This document shows, one piece after another, positions 28,242 to 37,673 of a stretch of DNA of 64,000 nt. Numbering within the stretch: the first letter of the stretch is position 1; every line of letters starts with the position of its first letter. The position numbers and the translations under genes are program-made. Origin of the DNA: CAYQQJ01 sp964419935 (lineage in GTDB: Bacteria; Pseudomonadota; Gammaproteobacteria; Pseudomonadales; Cellvibrionaceae); the NCBI GenBank assembly GCA_964419935.1, contig CAYQQJ010000001.1, positions 62,001 to 126,000 of the forward strand, given 5' to 3'. The notes under the pieces are model-generated. The model was not told the origin of the DNA. It did no database searches and was given only the letters and a program-made list of their open reading frames with translations.

Positions 28242-28298
28242 GTGATTGGCGCAAGCGCGGGGAGCCGCGCTATCCTCAGCTCACTTTATGGACGCATA

Positions 28299-28325
28299 TA
28301 AAAAGTCGGGGCCAAGAAGGCCCCG
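28299..28325 (-). terminator. terminator of the leftward hypothetical gene
   Basis: CGGGGCC (28307-28313) pairs with GGCCCCG (28319-28325). On the minus strand the hairpin is followed by ACTTTTT (28299-28305 complement). It may also slow the rightward transcript of the PstS-like gene. Confidence 0.75.
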
Positions 28326-28380
28326 CAAGCTCTCGCACAATCATGTCCGCACACAACGGCTTTATATTCATAGGCGCGTA

Positions 28381-28947
28381 TTAGTGTAATTGCGGTGCAA
28401 CCCAATCAATAATGTCATTACTCAGGTCCGTCAGGCAGCGGCGAGTGGCCGAGCACACGGTATGTCCGGTACCCATATCCAGTATATTGGAACTCGACGT
28501 CAGTTCATTCAGGGTGGCAATGGCACAGCTGTGCTTGGCGTTGCTGAAGCCGTTGGGCAGTGCCTTGTCGAACAGGGCTGCGGTTACTCTGACGCTGGGC
28601 AGGTTGCTGGTGTGGTGGGTGCCGTAGGTATATTCCTCACTGCCCAGCACCAAGGCTTCGATATCAATGGCCAGGACGGGTACTTCTCCGTTGTGAATCT
28701 TGTCCGCGGTATGGACTGCCTCTACGTCAAGGCCGCTTGAAGGCGCGCGCTGGATGATCTTTTCCACCAGAACCCTGTCGATTTCACATGGCAGCTCCGA
28801 TTGCTCGTACTTATAACCTTCCACATTAAAACCGAAATTTTCGTTGATATAGACCTGGCGCAACTCCGGGCGCGATTCCTGTTGCGCGAGGCTCACGGTT
28901 GATGAGCAGGCTAAAAGTACAGTCAGAAAAAGTACGTATGGTTTCAT
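28381..28947 (-). CDS. hypothetical secreted protein
   Basis: A 188-residue protein with a signal peptide (hydrophobic 4-20, cleavage near SLAQ). I recognise no domain. Four Cys occur in the mature part (near ELPCEID, KHSCAIA, TVCSATRRC), which suggests disulfides, and the sequence contains SNILDMGTGHTVC. The mature protein is probably periplasmic. The gene stands alone and has its own terminator. Confidence 0.6.
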   Translation of the reverse strand: MKPYVLFLTVLLACSSTVSLAQQESRPELRQVYINENFGFNVEGYKYEQSELPCEIDRVLVEKIIQRAPSSGLDVEAVHTADKIHNGEVPVLAIDIEALVLGSEEYTYGTHHTSNLPSVRVTAALFDKALPNGFSNAKHSCAIATLNELTSSSNILDMGTGHTVCSATRRCLTDLSNDIIDWVAPQLH

Positions 28948-29152
28948 GGCTAGGCACCTGTTTTGCGGTTGCTGGGTAAAAGGTGGGTCACGTCTCGGTG
29001 AGGGTTGTTAAGCGGGAGGCATGAATCGCTATGACATCAATATAGCGACAGCCGGGTGAAAAAACACTAACCAGCCGCGGAAATTGTGCTTTGCTTTTGC
29101 TTCTTCCGAAAAAATATCATGGTTATGGATTAACCAAAAATAATCGAGTGCA

Positions 29153-29181
29153 AAAAAAAAGCCTGCTGAATGTCAGCAGGC
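29153..29181 (-). terminator. terminator of the GH87 gene
   Basis: GCCTGCTGA (29161-29169) pairs with TCAGCAGGC (29173-29181) around ATG. The eight A at 29153-29160 give a T-tract on the minus strand. The stop codon of the GH87 gene lies about 30 bases upstream. Confidence 0.9.
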
Positions 29182-29212
29182 TTTGTCGGTCGCGGGATGT
29201 TGCTGCGACGGA

Positions 29213-32200
29213 TCAGTTGTTGATTGTCAATCCGAATCCCGGCTGTACAAAGTTCGTATCCGGGTAGGCAACATTACTCGTTGTCAGATTGTTGAATGTC
29301 GCACTGCCATTGTTGGTGTAAACATAAATGGCAGAGCCCAGGTGCGGGCCGGCGAACCGGGAAGTTGTTACACCGTCCAGGCCTGTGCCATCAATCACGA
29401 TGTCATTGAAGGTGACGTTCTGGAAGCCACCGTTATAACCCATCTGCACCGCATCCCTTTGAGTGTCGTAAATCTCGATGTTGGATATGGTGAGATTGCG
29501 GATCGAATCCGTAGACGCCTCCAGATCAATCGCGCCGCGCTCGCCGCCCCAGGTATCCAGGCTGGTACCGGTGCGGATGAGTGTACTGTCCGCGAACACA
29601 ATGCCGGTATTGTTCTGGAAGTGGTAGCCGGGGAACACCGTGTTCATGCGGAAGCCGGAGCTGCCGACGCCATCAATGATCAGGTTGTTGGTGGCCTGGT
29701 GTCCGCCGCCGCCGAAGAAGGCAATGCCCGCCGCGCGCCATTGGAACTCGATGGTGTTGTACTCGAAGGTGTTGTTAACGCCGGCGGGTGCACCGTTGAC
29801 GTTGCTGGTCCATACCGCCAGGCCGTCGTCACCATTGTTGCGAATGCTGCTGTTACGCACGGTGGAGTTGCTGGTGCCCTGGGCGAAGTTGATACCGTCC
29901 GCCAGGTTGTTGCGTACCCGCGCGTTTTCAATCAGCAGTCCGTCGGCAATGATGGCCGGTGTATGGGCATAGTCACCCACCCAGAAACCGCATTCGAAAT
30001 GCTCCACCCAAATGTTATGGACTTTGGAGTTGGTCCCGAAGTTGTCCATAAACGCTTTGTAAATGGCTTGCTGGTTGTAGCGCGAACGCAGCATGGAATT
30101 CATGTAGATGTGGCTGAATTCAAGCTGGCCCTCGACCCGGAAGGAGATACCGCCGGATGCCGAGTTCGGGTTGGTGAACTGCAGGTTGGTGTGCCAGATG
30201 CCCGCGCCCATGATCTCGATGTCCTGAATCATGTTGCTGAGCGAGCCCACCACCCACATGTTGCCCAGGTGGAAGGTGCCCGGCGGAATGTACACGGAGC
30301 GTCCGGAGGCAACCGCTTCCGCAACCGTGGCTTCAAAGGCTGCCAGGTCATCCACCCCATCGTTCGGCACGGCACCGCCAAAGTCTGTGACGGACACCGA
30401 ATTGGCCGGCCGTGAAATTGGGTTGGGTACGGCTTCAATTTCCAGAAAGTCCACGCCGTATTCCAGCGAGTCGCCATTTTGTTGAATGCGAATGGTGTCG
30501 CCAGGCTGCAACGGTGCGTTCAACTTCCAGTGAACCTCGTCGAAGCGGAACAGCGGGTTACCGCCTCCGGGAGTGTCCGAGGGATGACCACCGCCCGGGG
30601 TGAAATACTGGTAATTGTAGTAGGACGTGAGGTCGATGGTTTGCTCATAGGCACCGTTCACGTAGACATCCAGTGAGCCATCCAGGCCCATGCCATCGCC
30701 GGAATCCGGCATGGTGAAGCGCATGGTTACACCCGCACCGCCTTCGTCCTGGCGAATGGTCCATTCAGCGTAAGCGCCGCCGTTGGGTAGTGCAATGTAC
30801 GCTTGGCTGGATGCTTCCGACGCAGTTTGCATCTGGTCGAAATTGGGAGCGGTTCTCAGTGCTGCGCCGCCACCGTAATTCGCCTGCTCGGTCTCATAGC
30901 GATCATAGGGCATAGCCGCGCCACGGTCGGTGGGCTCGGGTGGAGGTGGTGGTTCAACATACTCGGTTGTGGTGCCGGTAACCGAGTTGGTTAAGTCTGA
31001 CGAACCAAAATCGTTATAGGCGCGCACGCTATAGCTGTAGCTGGTGAGCGGTTGCAGCCCCGAGTCCTCAAAGGTAACGGTGGTGATATCGGCAACTTCA
31101 CTGCCATCACGAAAGACCTTGTAACCCGTTGCCAAATCCGAGCCTTGCCAGGCGAGAAAAATGGACGAACTGCTTTCGCCCGTCACACTCAGCCCTTGCG
31201 GCGTGGTGGGTGGCACCGGGTCCGGGTGTCCCCAAATCTCAACTTCGGAAAGCTGCGCCGCCGGCCAACCATCGTTGCCGGTAATGTTCAGGCGAACGTA
31301 GCGGGCCGTGTTTTCCGGGAAGTTGATGGTGACTGTGTTGGCGTTGTTCGGGTCGAACACGTAGCCATCGGACTGCACGATATCGCTGAAGCTTGATCCG
31401 TCGGAGCTGCCCTGCACCGCCAGTGTTTGTGTGCGGGTTGCCCAGGCTGACTCGTTCGGCAGTTTCAGCACCACTTGGCTTACGTAGTGAGTGCTGCCGA
31501 GGTCGACGGTAAAGGTTTGGGGAAACGCGTTGTTGGCACTTTCCCAGTAGGTGGCCTGGTTGCCGTCCAGTGCATTGCTTGCTGGCGCGAAGCTCAATTC
31601 GCTGCTCACTTGCGGCGTTCTGCCGGAAGACACATCGGTCGGGTCAGGGTCCACCGGGTCCGTGGGATCGGTCGGATCAGTCGGATCGGTCGTTTCATCA
31701 GTGGTTGCGCTGACGCTACTGCTCAAGCTTGAGTCACCGTTTGCATTGAACGCGCGCACGGCATAGGTGTAGGTGGTGTTTTCCGCGAGCCCGGTGTCTT
31801 GAAATGACGTTTGCGCGGTGCTGGCGATAACGCTGCCGTCGCGGAGTATGTCATAACCCTCAGCGCCGTTGGCAGCACTCCATGACAGGGATACGGAGGA
31901 CGTAGTTACACTGGATACTGCCACATTTTGTGGTGCCGGTGGCGGTGTTCCTGTATCCGGATCATTGGTGACAATGATGTTGAAATCCGGCGAGTCGTTC
32001 TGGATATTCACTGTATTGTTGATCAACGTCAGGTTTTGGAATTCCACCGTGCCCACCGCAGGCCCCTGACCGGGCTCCGGCATGGGGTTGGCCCAGATGC
32101 CGAAGCCAGAACGGTTCGGGTAATCCGGGTGGGTGTGAGCACCGGAAATGGTGACGTTGGTCAGGATGGTGTCCTGGAAAACGTTTTGATAATTGCCTCC

Positions 32201-35200
32201 TACATAGTTGGTCTGGAACATAATCCCGTGATAGGTTGGGTCGATGATATCCAGATCGGTGATGCGAATCCCCTGGAAGGACTTGGAGGCGGAGAACATC
32301 CACAATGCGGGGAAAACCTGATCACCCCAAAAGTTACCGCCGGAACGAAGAATAGTGATGTCTTCGAAGTTGGTGGTGGGGTTGGACTGGAAACCTGTGA
32401 AGGGATAACCGAAGTCCAGGGAGCTGATGGTCACGCCGGAGTATACCAGGGTATCTTCCACGTGAATGTTGCGGAAGGTGTTGCCTTGCCCACCATAGGA
32501 AGCCAGGCCCGCAGCGCGCCAGGGTGTCATCGCGGTGAGGTTTTCATACAGGTTGTTCTGCACTATACCGCCACCATTGTCCGTTGCGGCAAAGAGCGCA
32601 AAGCTGTCGTCGCCAGTGCTGCGCGCTTCGTTGTTCACCACGTGGTTACCGCTGCTGCCGTTGGTGAAGTTCAGGCCGTCGGCAAACAGGTTGCGCATGC
32701 GAGAGTTCTTGATGGTGGAGTCATGCACGCTGGCGCCCCAGAACATGCACACCTGATGTTCAACCCAGATATTGTCGATGGTCATATCCGACACGTTGCT
32801 GAAATCGAACACTTTGCCGGGTCCGTCAATGCGGCTTACATAGTTGCCGAAGAAAGCGAAATTGGCGAAAGTCGAACCATTGGCCGAGTTGTTTACCATA
32901 AAACCGGCGTCGGTGTTGCTTTGGCCTTCCGGCGTTTTGAAGCGCGTGTACCAGGGTCCGGCGCCTATAACTTTAAGAGGCTTGCCGTACACCTGGAATT
33001 TATGGGACGTCTCATAGGTGCCGGGCGGCAGATAAATACCTTCCGCGTTACCCATGCGGGCTTGATCCAATGCGGCCTGTACATCCTGATGAGTAAAGCC
33101 GGCGGGTTCGATCAATGCACCGGGGTTCGGGTTGGGAAGCGGCGCAACCTGCTCAAGGCTGATGAAGTCGATAGCATATTGCGAGGTGTTGCCCGAGTCC
33201 TTCTGCAGACGAATGGTGCTGCCGGCAGGAACAGTGCTGCCGAACATGATGCTCGCTTCGTCGTAAATGTGTCGTGCAGGTCCCGATCCGGGATTATTGT
33301 TCGGGCTGGCTTCGGGGCCATACAGCCACGCGTGTTTCGAGGTCAGCTCCAGCGTTTCGCTAAACTGGCCGTTTACATACACGTTAAGCGTTGCGGTAAT
33401 GCCTCCGCCGCCGGGTGCATCGGGAATGGAGAAGCGCATGACCAGCGTATTGGTATCGGCTTCTGTGGTGAACTCCACATAGTCACCGGTGTTGTTCAAG
33501 GTGACCGCGCGCCGGCCGGAGGCTTCACCGGCAATGTCGCCAATAATGCGATTCGGTCCTACAACTTGCGCACTGCCACCGACGCTGGCGTCTTCAGCCT
33601 GCTGGATAATGTAAGGCATGTTGGCGCCGCGGTCCGGGTGCACCGGGTCCTGGCCTTCCGCGTTGGTGGTGCCGGTCACGCTGTTGCTGACCGCGGAATC
33701 ACCAAACTCGTTATAGGCGCGTACGCTGTAGGAGTAACTTGTGCTCGGGGTCAAGCCAGTGTCCTGATAGGAGTTGCTGGAAACATCGGCAATCACTTGA
33801 CCATCCCGTAACACTTCGTAGCCATCAGCCAGTTCCGCAGCATCCCACGCCAAGTAAACTGTGCTTGATGTTGCACCAGCCACGGCCAGGTTCTGCGGTG
33901 TGGTTGGGGGAACCGGATCCGGATAGCCATAGACTTCAAACTCGGCGACTTGTGCAGCAGCCCAGCCGGTATTGGCCGTAACATCAATACGCACATAACG
34001 CGCCGTAGTCTCAGGGAAATTCACGGTAACGGTGTTGGCGTTGTTGGGATTGAATACATAGCCCGCTGAATTAACGATTGTGGTGAAATTCGAACCGTCG
34101 CTGCTGCCCAGAATGGCAAGCGTTTGTGTACGGGTTGCCCAGGCGGGATCGTTCGGGAGTTTCAACACCACCTGACTCACATGGTGGGCGCTGCCCAGGT
34201 CCAGGGTGAGCGTTTGCGGGAAGGCGTTGGCGCTGCTTTCCCAGTAGGTGGTTTGATTTCCATCCGTGGCATTAGTGGTGCCATGAGCAGCTTCGGTACT
34301 GCTTGCCGTTGCCGGGCGACCGGAGGAAACCAGCTCGGCATCGGGTGAGGGCTCGTTAGGGTCCGTGCTTTCGTCAGTGGTGACGGTGAGTGCACTACTC
34401 AGTTCAGAAGTCCCTTCTTCATTGTAGGCTCGCACGGTGTAGGTATAGCTCGTGTTTTCCGCCAAGCCATCATCCTGATAGGACGTCGAGCTTGTGGAGT
34501 GGATAACACTGCCGTTGCGCAGCACATCATAGCCATCGGCACTGCCGACACTACTCCAGGAAAGCGTTACGGACGAAGTGGTCACGTTGCTTACACTCAG
34601 ATTCTGAGGCGCAGCGGGAACGTCAATGCCATCCCCGGTGTTGAACTGCACCCAGTTGAGGTTGAAAAGTCCACCCGTGGCTGTGCCTTTGAACACCAGG
34701 TAAACATCCTGAATACCTTCAGCATTAACGCTAGCGTTCTCGGTAGTCCAGTTTTGCCAGCCGCCGGTGTAAGTCACATCGGCTGCGCCAATTAGTGAAC
34801 CGGAGGGGCTGCCTGTGCGAAACTCGATGGTGCCGCCGGCATGGTCACTGGCAACGCGTGCATCAACGTTGCCTGCGCCGCTACCGAAATCCACATTCTG
34901 AAACAGCAGCCAATCGCCGTTGTCGATCCAGCCGACGTTCTGGCCGCCGCCCGCATCGGTAGTGGCTTCAGTTTGTACGCCGTTCATGCTGTTATAAAAT
35001 TCCGCTTCAATGCGGCTGAAGGCGTCCACTGGTGTCTGGTTAGCCACACCGTGAACCTCGAGCTCCGATATTTGCGCGGCAGACCAACTTGTATTGCCGG
35101 TGATGCTCAGTTGCACATAACGTGCGTCGGTTTCCGCAAATGGAATGGTGACAACGTTATTGCTGACGGGATCAAAGGCATAGCCCGCCGACCCGGCAAG

Positions 35201-35563
35201 GGCGGAATAATTACTGCCATCTGTGCTGCCAAGAATAGACAGTGTCTGCGTGCGGCTATTCCAGGGCGCCGGTAGTTTCAGTACCACCTGGTCGATGGCG
35301 CTGACCGCGCCCAAGTCCACTGTCAGCGTTTGCGGGAATGCATAGTTTTGGCTTTCCCAGTAGCTGTTTTGGTTGCCGTCATTGCTGTTGCCGGCTACGT
35401 AAACATCCACGGTGCTGCTGGCAGTTATGGGTTTTCCTGCTGCCAGATTGGTTTGGGCAGACGTCGTGACGGCAAAGAAGCTTGCCAATATGCCGGCGAA
35501 AATCTGGCCAGTTAAACGGTGGTGCCCGAATCGTGATCCGGGCGTGGATCTGAACCTGTTCAT
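29213..35563 (-). CDS. giant secreted protein with two GH87-type catalytic domains
   Basis: A 2116-residue exported protein. Order: signal peptide (about 1-37), CBM32/F5-8C (38-172), CBM6 (180-308), FN3 (316-398), CBM32 (410-547), FN3 (551-634), CBM35-like (645-806), GH87 beta-helix 1 (about 815-1200), FN3 (1207-1288), DP/TDP linker, CBM32 (1309-1446), FN3 (1450-1533), CBM35-like (1546-1712), GH87 beta-helix 2 (about 1720-2116). Each catalytic region has one Asp in DGLNF or DGINF (D962; D1889) followed 23 and 24 residues later by an Asp pair in GDD (D985/D986; D1912/D1913). That spacing matches, from memory, the three catalytic aspartates of characterised GH87 alpha-1,3-glucanases. Substrate is likely alpha-1,3-glucan or nigeran; other beta-helix lyases cannot be excluded. 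Confidence 0.85.
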   Translation of the reverse strand: MNRFRSTPGSRFGHHRLTGQIFAGILASFFAVTTSAQTNLAAGKPITASSTVDVYVAGNSNDGNQNSYWESQNYAFPQTLTVDLGAVSAIDQVVLKLPAPWNSRTQTLSILGSTDGSNYSALAGSAGYAFDPVSNNVVTIPFAETDARYVQLSITGNTSWSAAQISELEVHGVANQTPVDAFSRIEAEFYNSMNGVQTEATTDAGGGQNVGWIDNGDWLLFQNVDFGSGAGNVDARVASDHAGGTIEFRTGSPSGSLIGAADVTYTGGWQNWTTENASVNAEGIQDVYLVFKGTATGGLFNLNWVQFNTGDGIDVPAAPQNLSVSNVTTSSVTLSWSSVGSADGYDVLRNGSVIHSTSSTSYQDDGLAENTSYTYTVRAYNEEGTSELSSALTVTTDESTDPNEPSPDAELVSSGRPATASSTEAAHGTTNATDGNQTTYWESSANAFPQTLTLDLGSAHHVSQVVLKLPNDPAWATRTQTLAILGSSDGSNFTTIVNSAGYVFNPNNANTVTVNFPETTARYVRIDVTANTGWAAAQVAEFEVYGYPDPVPPTTPQNLAVAGATSSTVYLAWDAAELADGYEVLRDGQVIADVSSNSYQDTGLTPSTSYSYSVRAYNEFGDSAVSNSVTGTTNAEGQDPVHPDRGANMPYIIQQAEDASVGGSAQVVGPNRIIGDIAGEASGRRAVTLNNTGDYVEFTTEADTNTLVMRFSIPDAPGGGGITATLNVYVNGQFSETLELTSKHAWLYGPEASPNNNPGSGPARHIYDEASIMFGSTVPAGSTIRLQKDSGNTSQYAIDFISLEQVAPLPNPNPGALIEPAGFTHQDVQAALDQARMGNAEGIYLPPGTYETSHKFQVYGKPLKVIGAGPWYTRFKTPEGQSNTDAGFMVNNSANGSTFANFAFFGNYVSRIDGPGKVFDFSNVSDMTIDNIWVEHQVCMFWGASVHDSTIKNSRMRNLFADGLNFTNGSSGNHVVNNEARSTGDDSFALFAATDNGGGIVQNNLYENLTAMTPWRAAGLASYGGQGNTFRNIHVEDTLVYSGVTISSLDFGYPFTGFQSNPTTNFEDITILRSGGNFWGDQVFPALWMFSASKSFQGIRITDLDIIDPTYHGIMFQTNYVGGNYQNVFQDTILTNVTISGAHTHPDYPNRSGFGIWANPMPEPGQGPAVGTVEFQNLTLINNTVNIQNDSPDFNIIVTNDPDTGTPPPAPQNVAVSSVTTSSVSLSWSAANGAEGYDILRDGSVIASTAQTSFQDTGLAENTTYTYAVRAFNANGDSSLSSSVSATTDETTDPTDPTDPTDPVDPDPTDVSSGRTPQVSSELSFAPASNALDGNQATYWESANNAFPQTFTVDLGSTHYVSQVVLKLPNESAWATRTQTLAVQGSSDGSSFSDIVQSDGYVFDPNNANTVTINFPENTARYVRLNITGNDGWPAAQLSEVEIWGHPDPVPPTTPQGLSVTGESSSSIFLAWQGSDLATGYKVFRDGSEVADITTVTFEDSGLQPLTSYSYSVRAYNDFGSSDLTNSVTGTTTEYVEPPPPPEPTDRGAAMPYDRYETEQANYGGGAALRTAPNFDQMQTASEASSQAYIALPNGGAYAEWTIRQDEGGAGVTMRFTMPDSGDGMGLDGSLDVYVNGAYEQTIDLTSYYNYQYFTPGGGHPSDTPGGGNPLFRFDEVHWKLNAPLQPGDTIRIQQNGDSLEYGVDFLEIEAVPNPISRPANSVSVTDFGGAVPNDGVDDLAAFEATVAEAVASGRSVYIPPGTFHLGNMWVVGSLSNMIQDIEIMGAGIWHTNLQFTNPNSASGGISFRVEGQLEFSHIYMNSMLRSRYNQQAIYKAFMDNFGTNSKVHNIWVEHFECGFWVGDYAHTPAIIADGLLIENARVRNNLADGINFAQGTSNSTVRNSSIRNNGDDGLAVWTSNVNGAPAGVNNTFEYNTIEFQWRAAGIAFFGGGGHQATNNLIIDGVGSSGFRMNTVFPGYHFQNNTGIVFADSTLIRTGTSLDTWGGERGAIDLEASTDSIRNLTISNIEIYDTQRDAVQMGYNGGFQNVTFNDIVIDGTGLDGVTTSRFAGPHLGSAIYVYTNNGSATFNNLTTSNVAYPDTNFVQPGFGLTINN

Positions 35564-35956
35564 TATTGAATCCTCTCGGTTGAGTCTCTCACGCGTTGGC
35601 GGATGGGAATGACAAATGTGTCAGTCGAATGGGTTTTCAATTGTTCTGAAACTGGCGGATTGGATGGAACGAAAAAATATGAAACTTATTTCATCAAACA
35701 CATCGCCAGGAAGTTTGCGTCTTGTAATTTTCCAGAACTCGGATAAACCATTCGTTTGTGATGAGTCTTCCTTTACAAGATCTAAAACTCCAGTACTGCA
35801 TGAAATTATTCGAAACAAATGCGCGCGGTTGATTATTTATTGTTATTTATAACGATTAGTATTTTCTTGAAAAAAACAAAAGCGCATCCGAACAGAATTT
35901 TTTATTTAATAGCATGTAACGTCGCTTGTCTATGGGGTATTCGTGAATATCGCAAG

Positions 35957-35991
35957 TTGAAATCGATTTCAATTTTTGAAAACGATTTCAA
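35957..35991. promoter_or_regulatory. two tandem LacI-type operator-like palindromes
   Basis: TTGAAATCGATTTCAA (35957-35972) is a perfect 16-base palindrome. TTGAAAACGATTTCAA (35976-35991) repeats it with one mismatched pair. Centres are 19 bases apart. The form resembles LacI-family operators, which often control sugar-polymer genes. They lie about 395-430 bases before the GH87 start and about 540 before the RND adaptor. The target gene is therefore uncertain. Confidence 0.5.
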
Positions 35992-36184
35992 CTTTGATAA
36001 GTTTGAACTTGATCAAGATTTGGGGATAGGGAAAAAGGGAAAAGGGAGAAGGGAAAAGGAGGGAGCTGTAAGCCGCAAGCTACAAGCTGCAAGTAAGACA
36101 AGGAGCGCGTCTGGCTAAATGGTGGGAAAGGGGAGTAAAAGAAGAAGCAGCTGGATCGTTGTTCGTGCGGACACGTCGCACCCG

Positions 36185-36215
36185 TAGCCTGGATGGAGTG
36201 TAACGCAATCCGCGG
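36185..36215. repeat. half copy of REP-like repeat
   Basis: The stretch beginning TAGCCTGGATGGAGTG and continuing AACGCAATCC matches one arm of the palindrome at 51987-52065, but the second arm is missing here. See the full copy for structure. Confidence 0.7.
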
Positions 36216-36529
36216 TCGGCTGAGTAAACGTTGACAACGACAAGCGGTAAGCAGGGAAGGGGATAAAGGGGTGAAAGGCCGAGGTGGGCATGAAAAGGTG
36301 CAAATCTTCAATTTCATCTACCGCATAGATGGCCATGCCCACCAAATGGTTGAGATTTGTAAAGAGTGCAGGCGCAACTCCAAGGATGAGGTTAGTCAAT
36401 GTATACTTCGATTCCATGTTATGGCTCAGGTAGAGCTTGCTGCTGCGTTGCGCTCTTGCTCACTGAACGAGCTGGCTCAGATTGCGTCATATAGCCACGT
36501 AAACGCCTGATTGGCTTCAAGGAAAACTC

Positions 36530-37624
36530 GTGATCAAAACACTCAAAGATAAACTCCCGAAACGGGTGTCACCCGTTACCCTCGCGATAGCGCTTGCCCT
36601 TGTGCTGGTGATATGGCTGCTCAGCGGCGAGCAACGCAGTGCCCGTAGCGAGCCGCCCCAACCGCAGGTAACTCCGGGGCAGGTTGTACACAGCGTGGCG
36701 GCGGAGTGGTTGCAGGCCGAGCCCTACCCGAGGGTCCTAGTTCTGCAAGGGCAAGTGCTTTCCTGGCAACAGGTGAGTGTGCAGGCTCAGGTAGCTGGCC
36801 GTGTGGAGCAGCTATTGGTGCGCCAGGGTGATTCTGTAGCGGCTGGTGATGTGCTTTTGCAACTGTCCGATGAGGGCCGCGTTCAGCAGCGGCGCCAGGC
36901 CGAAGCGGAATACCGGTTGCGCAAGAGCGAGCTTGACAGCGCCCGCGCAATGGGAGCGCCGAAGTTTGTATCGGAAACCGAGTTGACCCGTCTGGAATCA
37001 GAACTTGCCCGCGCCGCAGCAGAGTTGGAAGCCGCGGAACTCGCCGTGCAGTACAGCAAACCCAAGGCACCTTTTGATGGCATGGTGGATCGCCGCCGGG
37101 TGGAGATCGGCGAATTCGTGCAACCGGGGACGGAGCTGATGATGCTGGTACAAGTGCAGCGCCTGAAAGTAACCGCGCAGATTCCTCAGCAGGACGTGGG
37201 TCAGGTGGTGGCCGGTCAGGCGGTGGACCTGACGCTGTTGGATGGTCGCCAACTGCAAGGCACGGTCAGTTTTGTCAGCGTTGCAGCGGATCCGGAAACG
37301 CGGAGCTTTTACGTGGAAGTTGAGGCGGCGAACCCGGAGCGTTGGCGCGTTGCGGGTGGCAGCGTGACGCTCCACATACATTTGCCGGAGGTGCAAGCAC
37401 ATCGTTTATCTCCCGCGTTGTTGCGGCTGAATGCGGAAGGGCATTTGACTATTCGCGCTGTGGATGGCGACAACCGTGTGGTGTCTTATCCGGTCAAGGT
37501 CGTGGCCATTGATAACGAAGCCGCTACAGTGACTGGCCTGCCGGAGCGGGTCCAGGTGATAACCCAGGGCGCAGGCTTTGTCACGCCGGGGCAGCAAGTG
37601 CAGGTGCATGGAGCAGCACAATGA
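36530..37624 (+). CDS. RND efflux membrane fusion (adaptor) protein
   Basis: A 364-residue periplasmic adaptor of the AcrA/MexA type: one N-terminal membrane helix (about 15-35) and no obvious lipobox, biotinyl-lipoyl hybrid motif (VSVQAQVAGRVEQLLVRQGD), a short alpha-hairpin (about 120-170), KAPFDGMVDRRRVEIGEFV, then the beta-barrel. It begins with GTG (36530), supported by AAGGA at 36519-36523. It would connect the RND pump encoded next to an outer-membrane channel, which is not encoded nearby. Confidence 0.88.
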   Translation: MIKTLKDKLPKRVSPVTLAIALALVLVIWLLSGEQRSARSEPPQPQVTPGQVVHSVAAEWLQAEPYPRVLVLQGQVLSWQQVSVQAQVAGRVEQLLVRQGDSVAAGDVLLQLSDEGRVQQRRQAEAEYRLRKSELDSARAMGAPKFVSETELTRLESELARAAAELEAAELAVQYSKPKAPFDGMVDRRRVEIGEFVQPGTELMMLVQVQRLKVTAQIPQQDVGQVVAGQAVDLTLLDGRQLQGTVSFVSVAADPETRSFYVEVEAANPERWRVAGGSVTLHIHLPEVQAHRLSPALLRLNAEGHLTIRAVDGDNRVVSYPVKVVAIDNEAATVTGLPERVQVITQGAGFVTPGQQVQVHGAAQ

Positions 37625-37673
37625 AGAGGACGGCGATGAGATCTGCAGTAAGAGCTGCTGTGAGGGCAATGAT

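Larger units (their letters stand above)
35564..36529. other. long AT-rich intergenic region
   Basis: About 965 bases between the GH87 gene (leftward) and the RND adaptor (rightward). The part nearest the GH87 gene is strongly AT-rich and contains two palindromic sites (35957-35991). A purine-rich stretch (about 36020-36070) and a REP-like half element (36185-36215) follow. Short frames here show no convincing homology. Confidence 0.5.

Noticed and set aside
31630..31700. TDP repeats as a tandem DNA repeat
   Set aside because: They encode a protein linker in the GH87 gene and need no separate element.
29183..33811. Long plus-strand open frames (29183-30415, 31928-33811) opposite the GH87 gene
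   Set aside because: They are antisense to a gene with clear domains and lack recognisable domains; GC-rich repetitive coding sequence often leaves long open antisense frames.
36115..36510. Small frames on both strands before the RND adaptor
   Set aside because: No ribosome site, domain or sequence pattern supports either.
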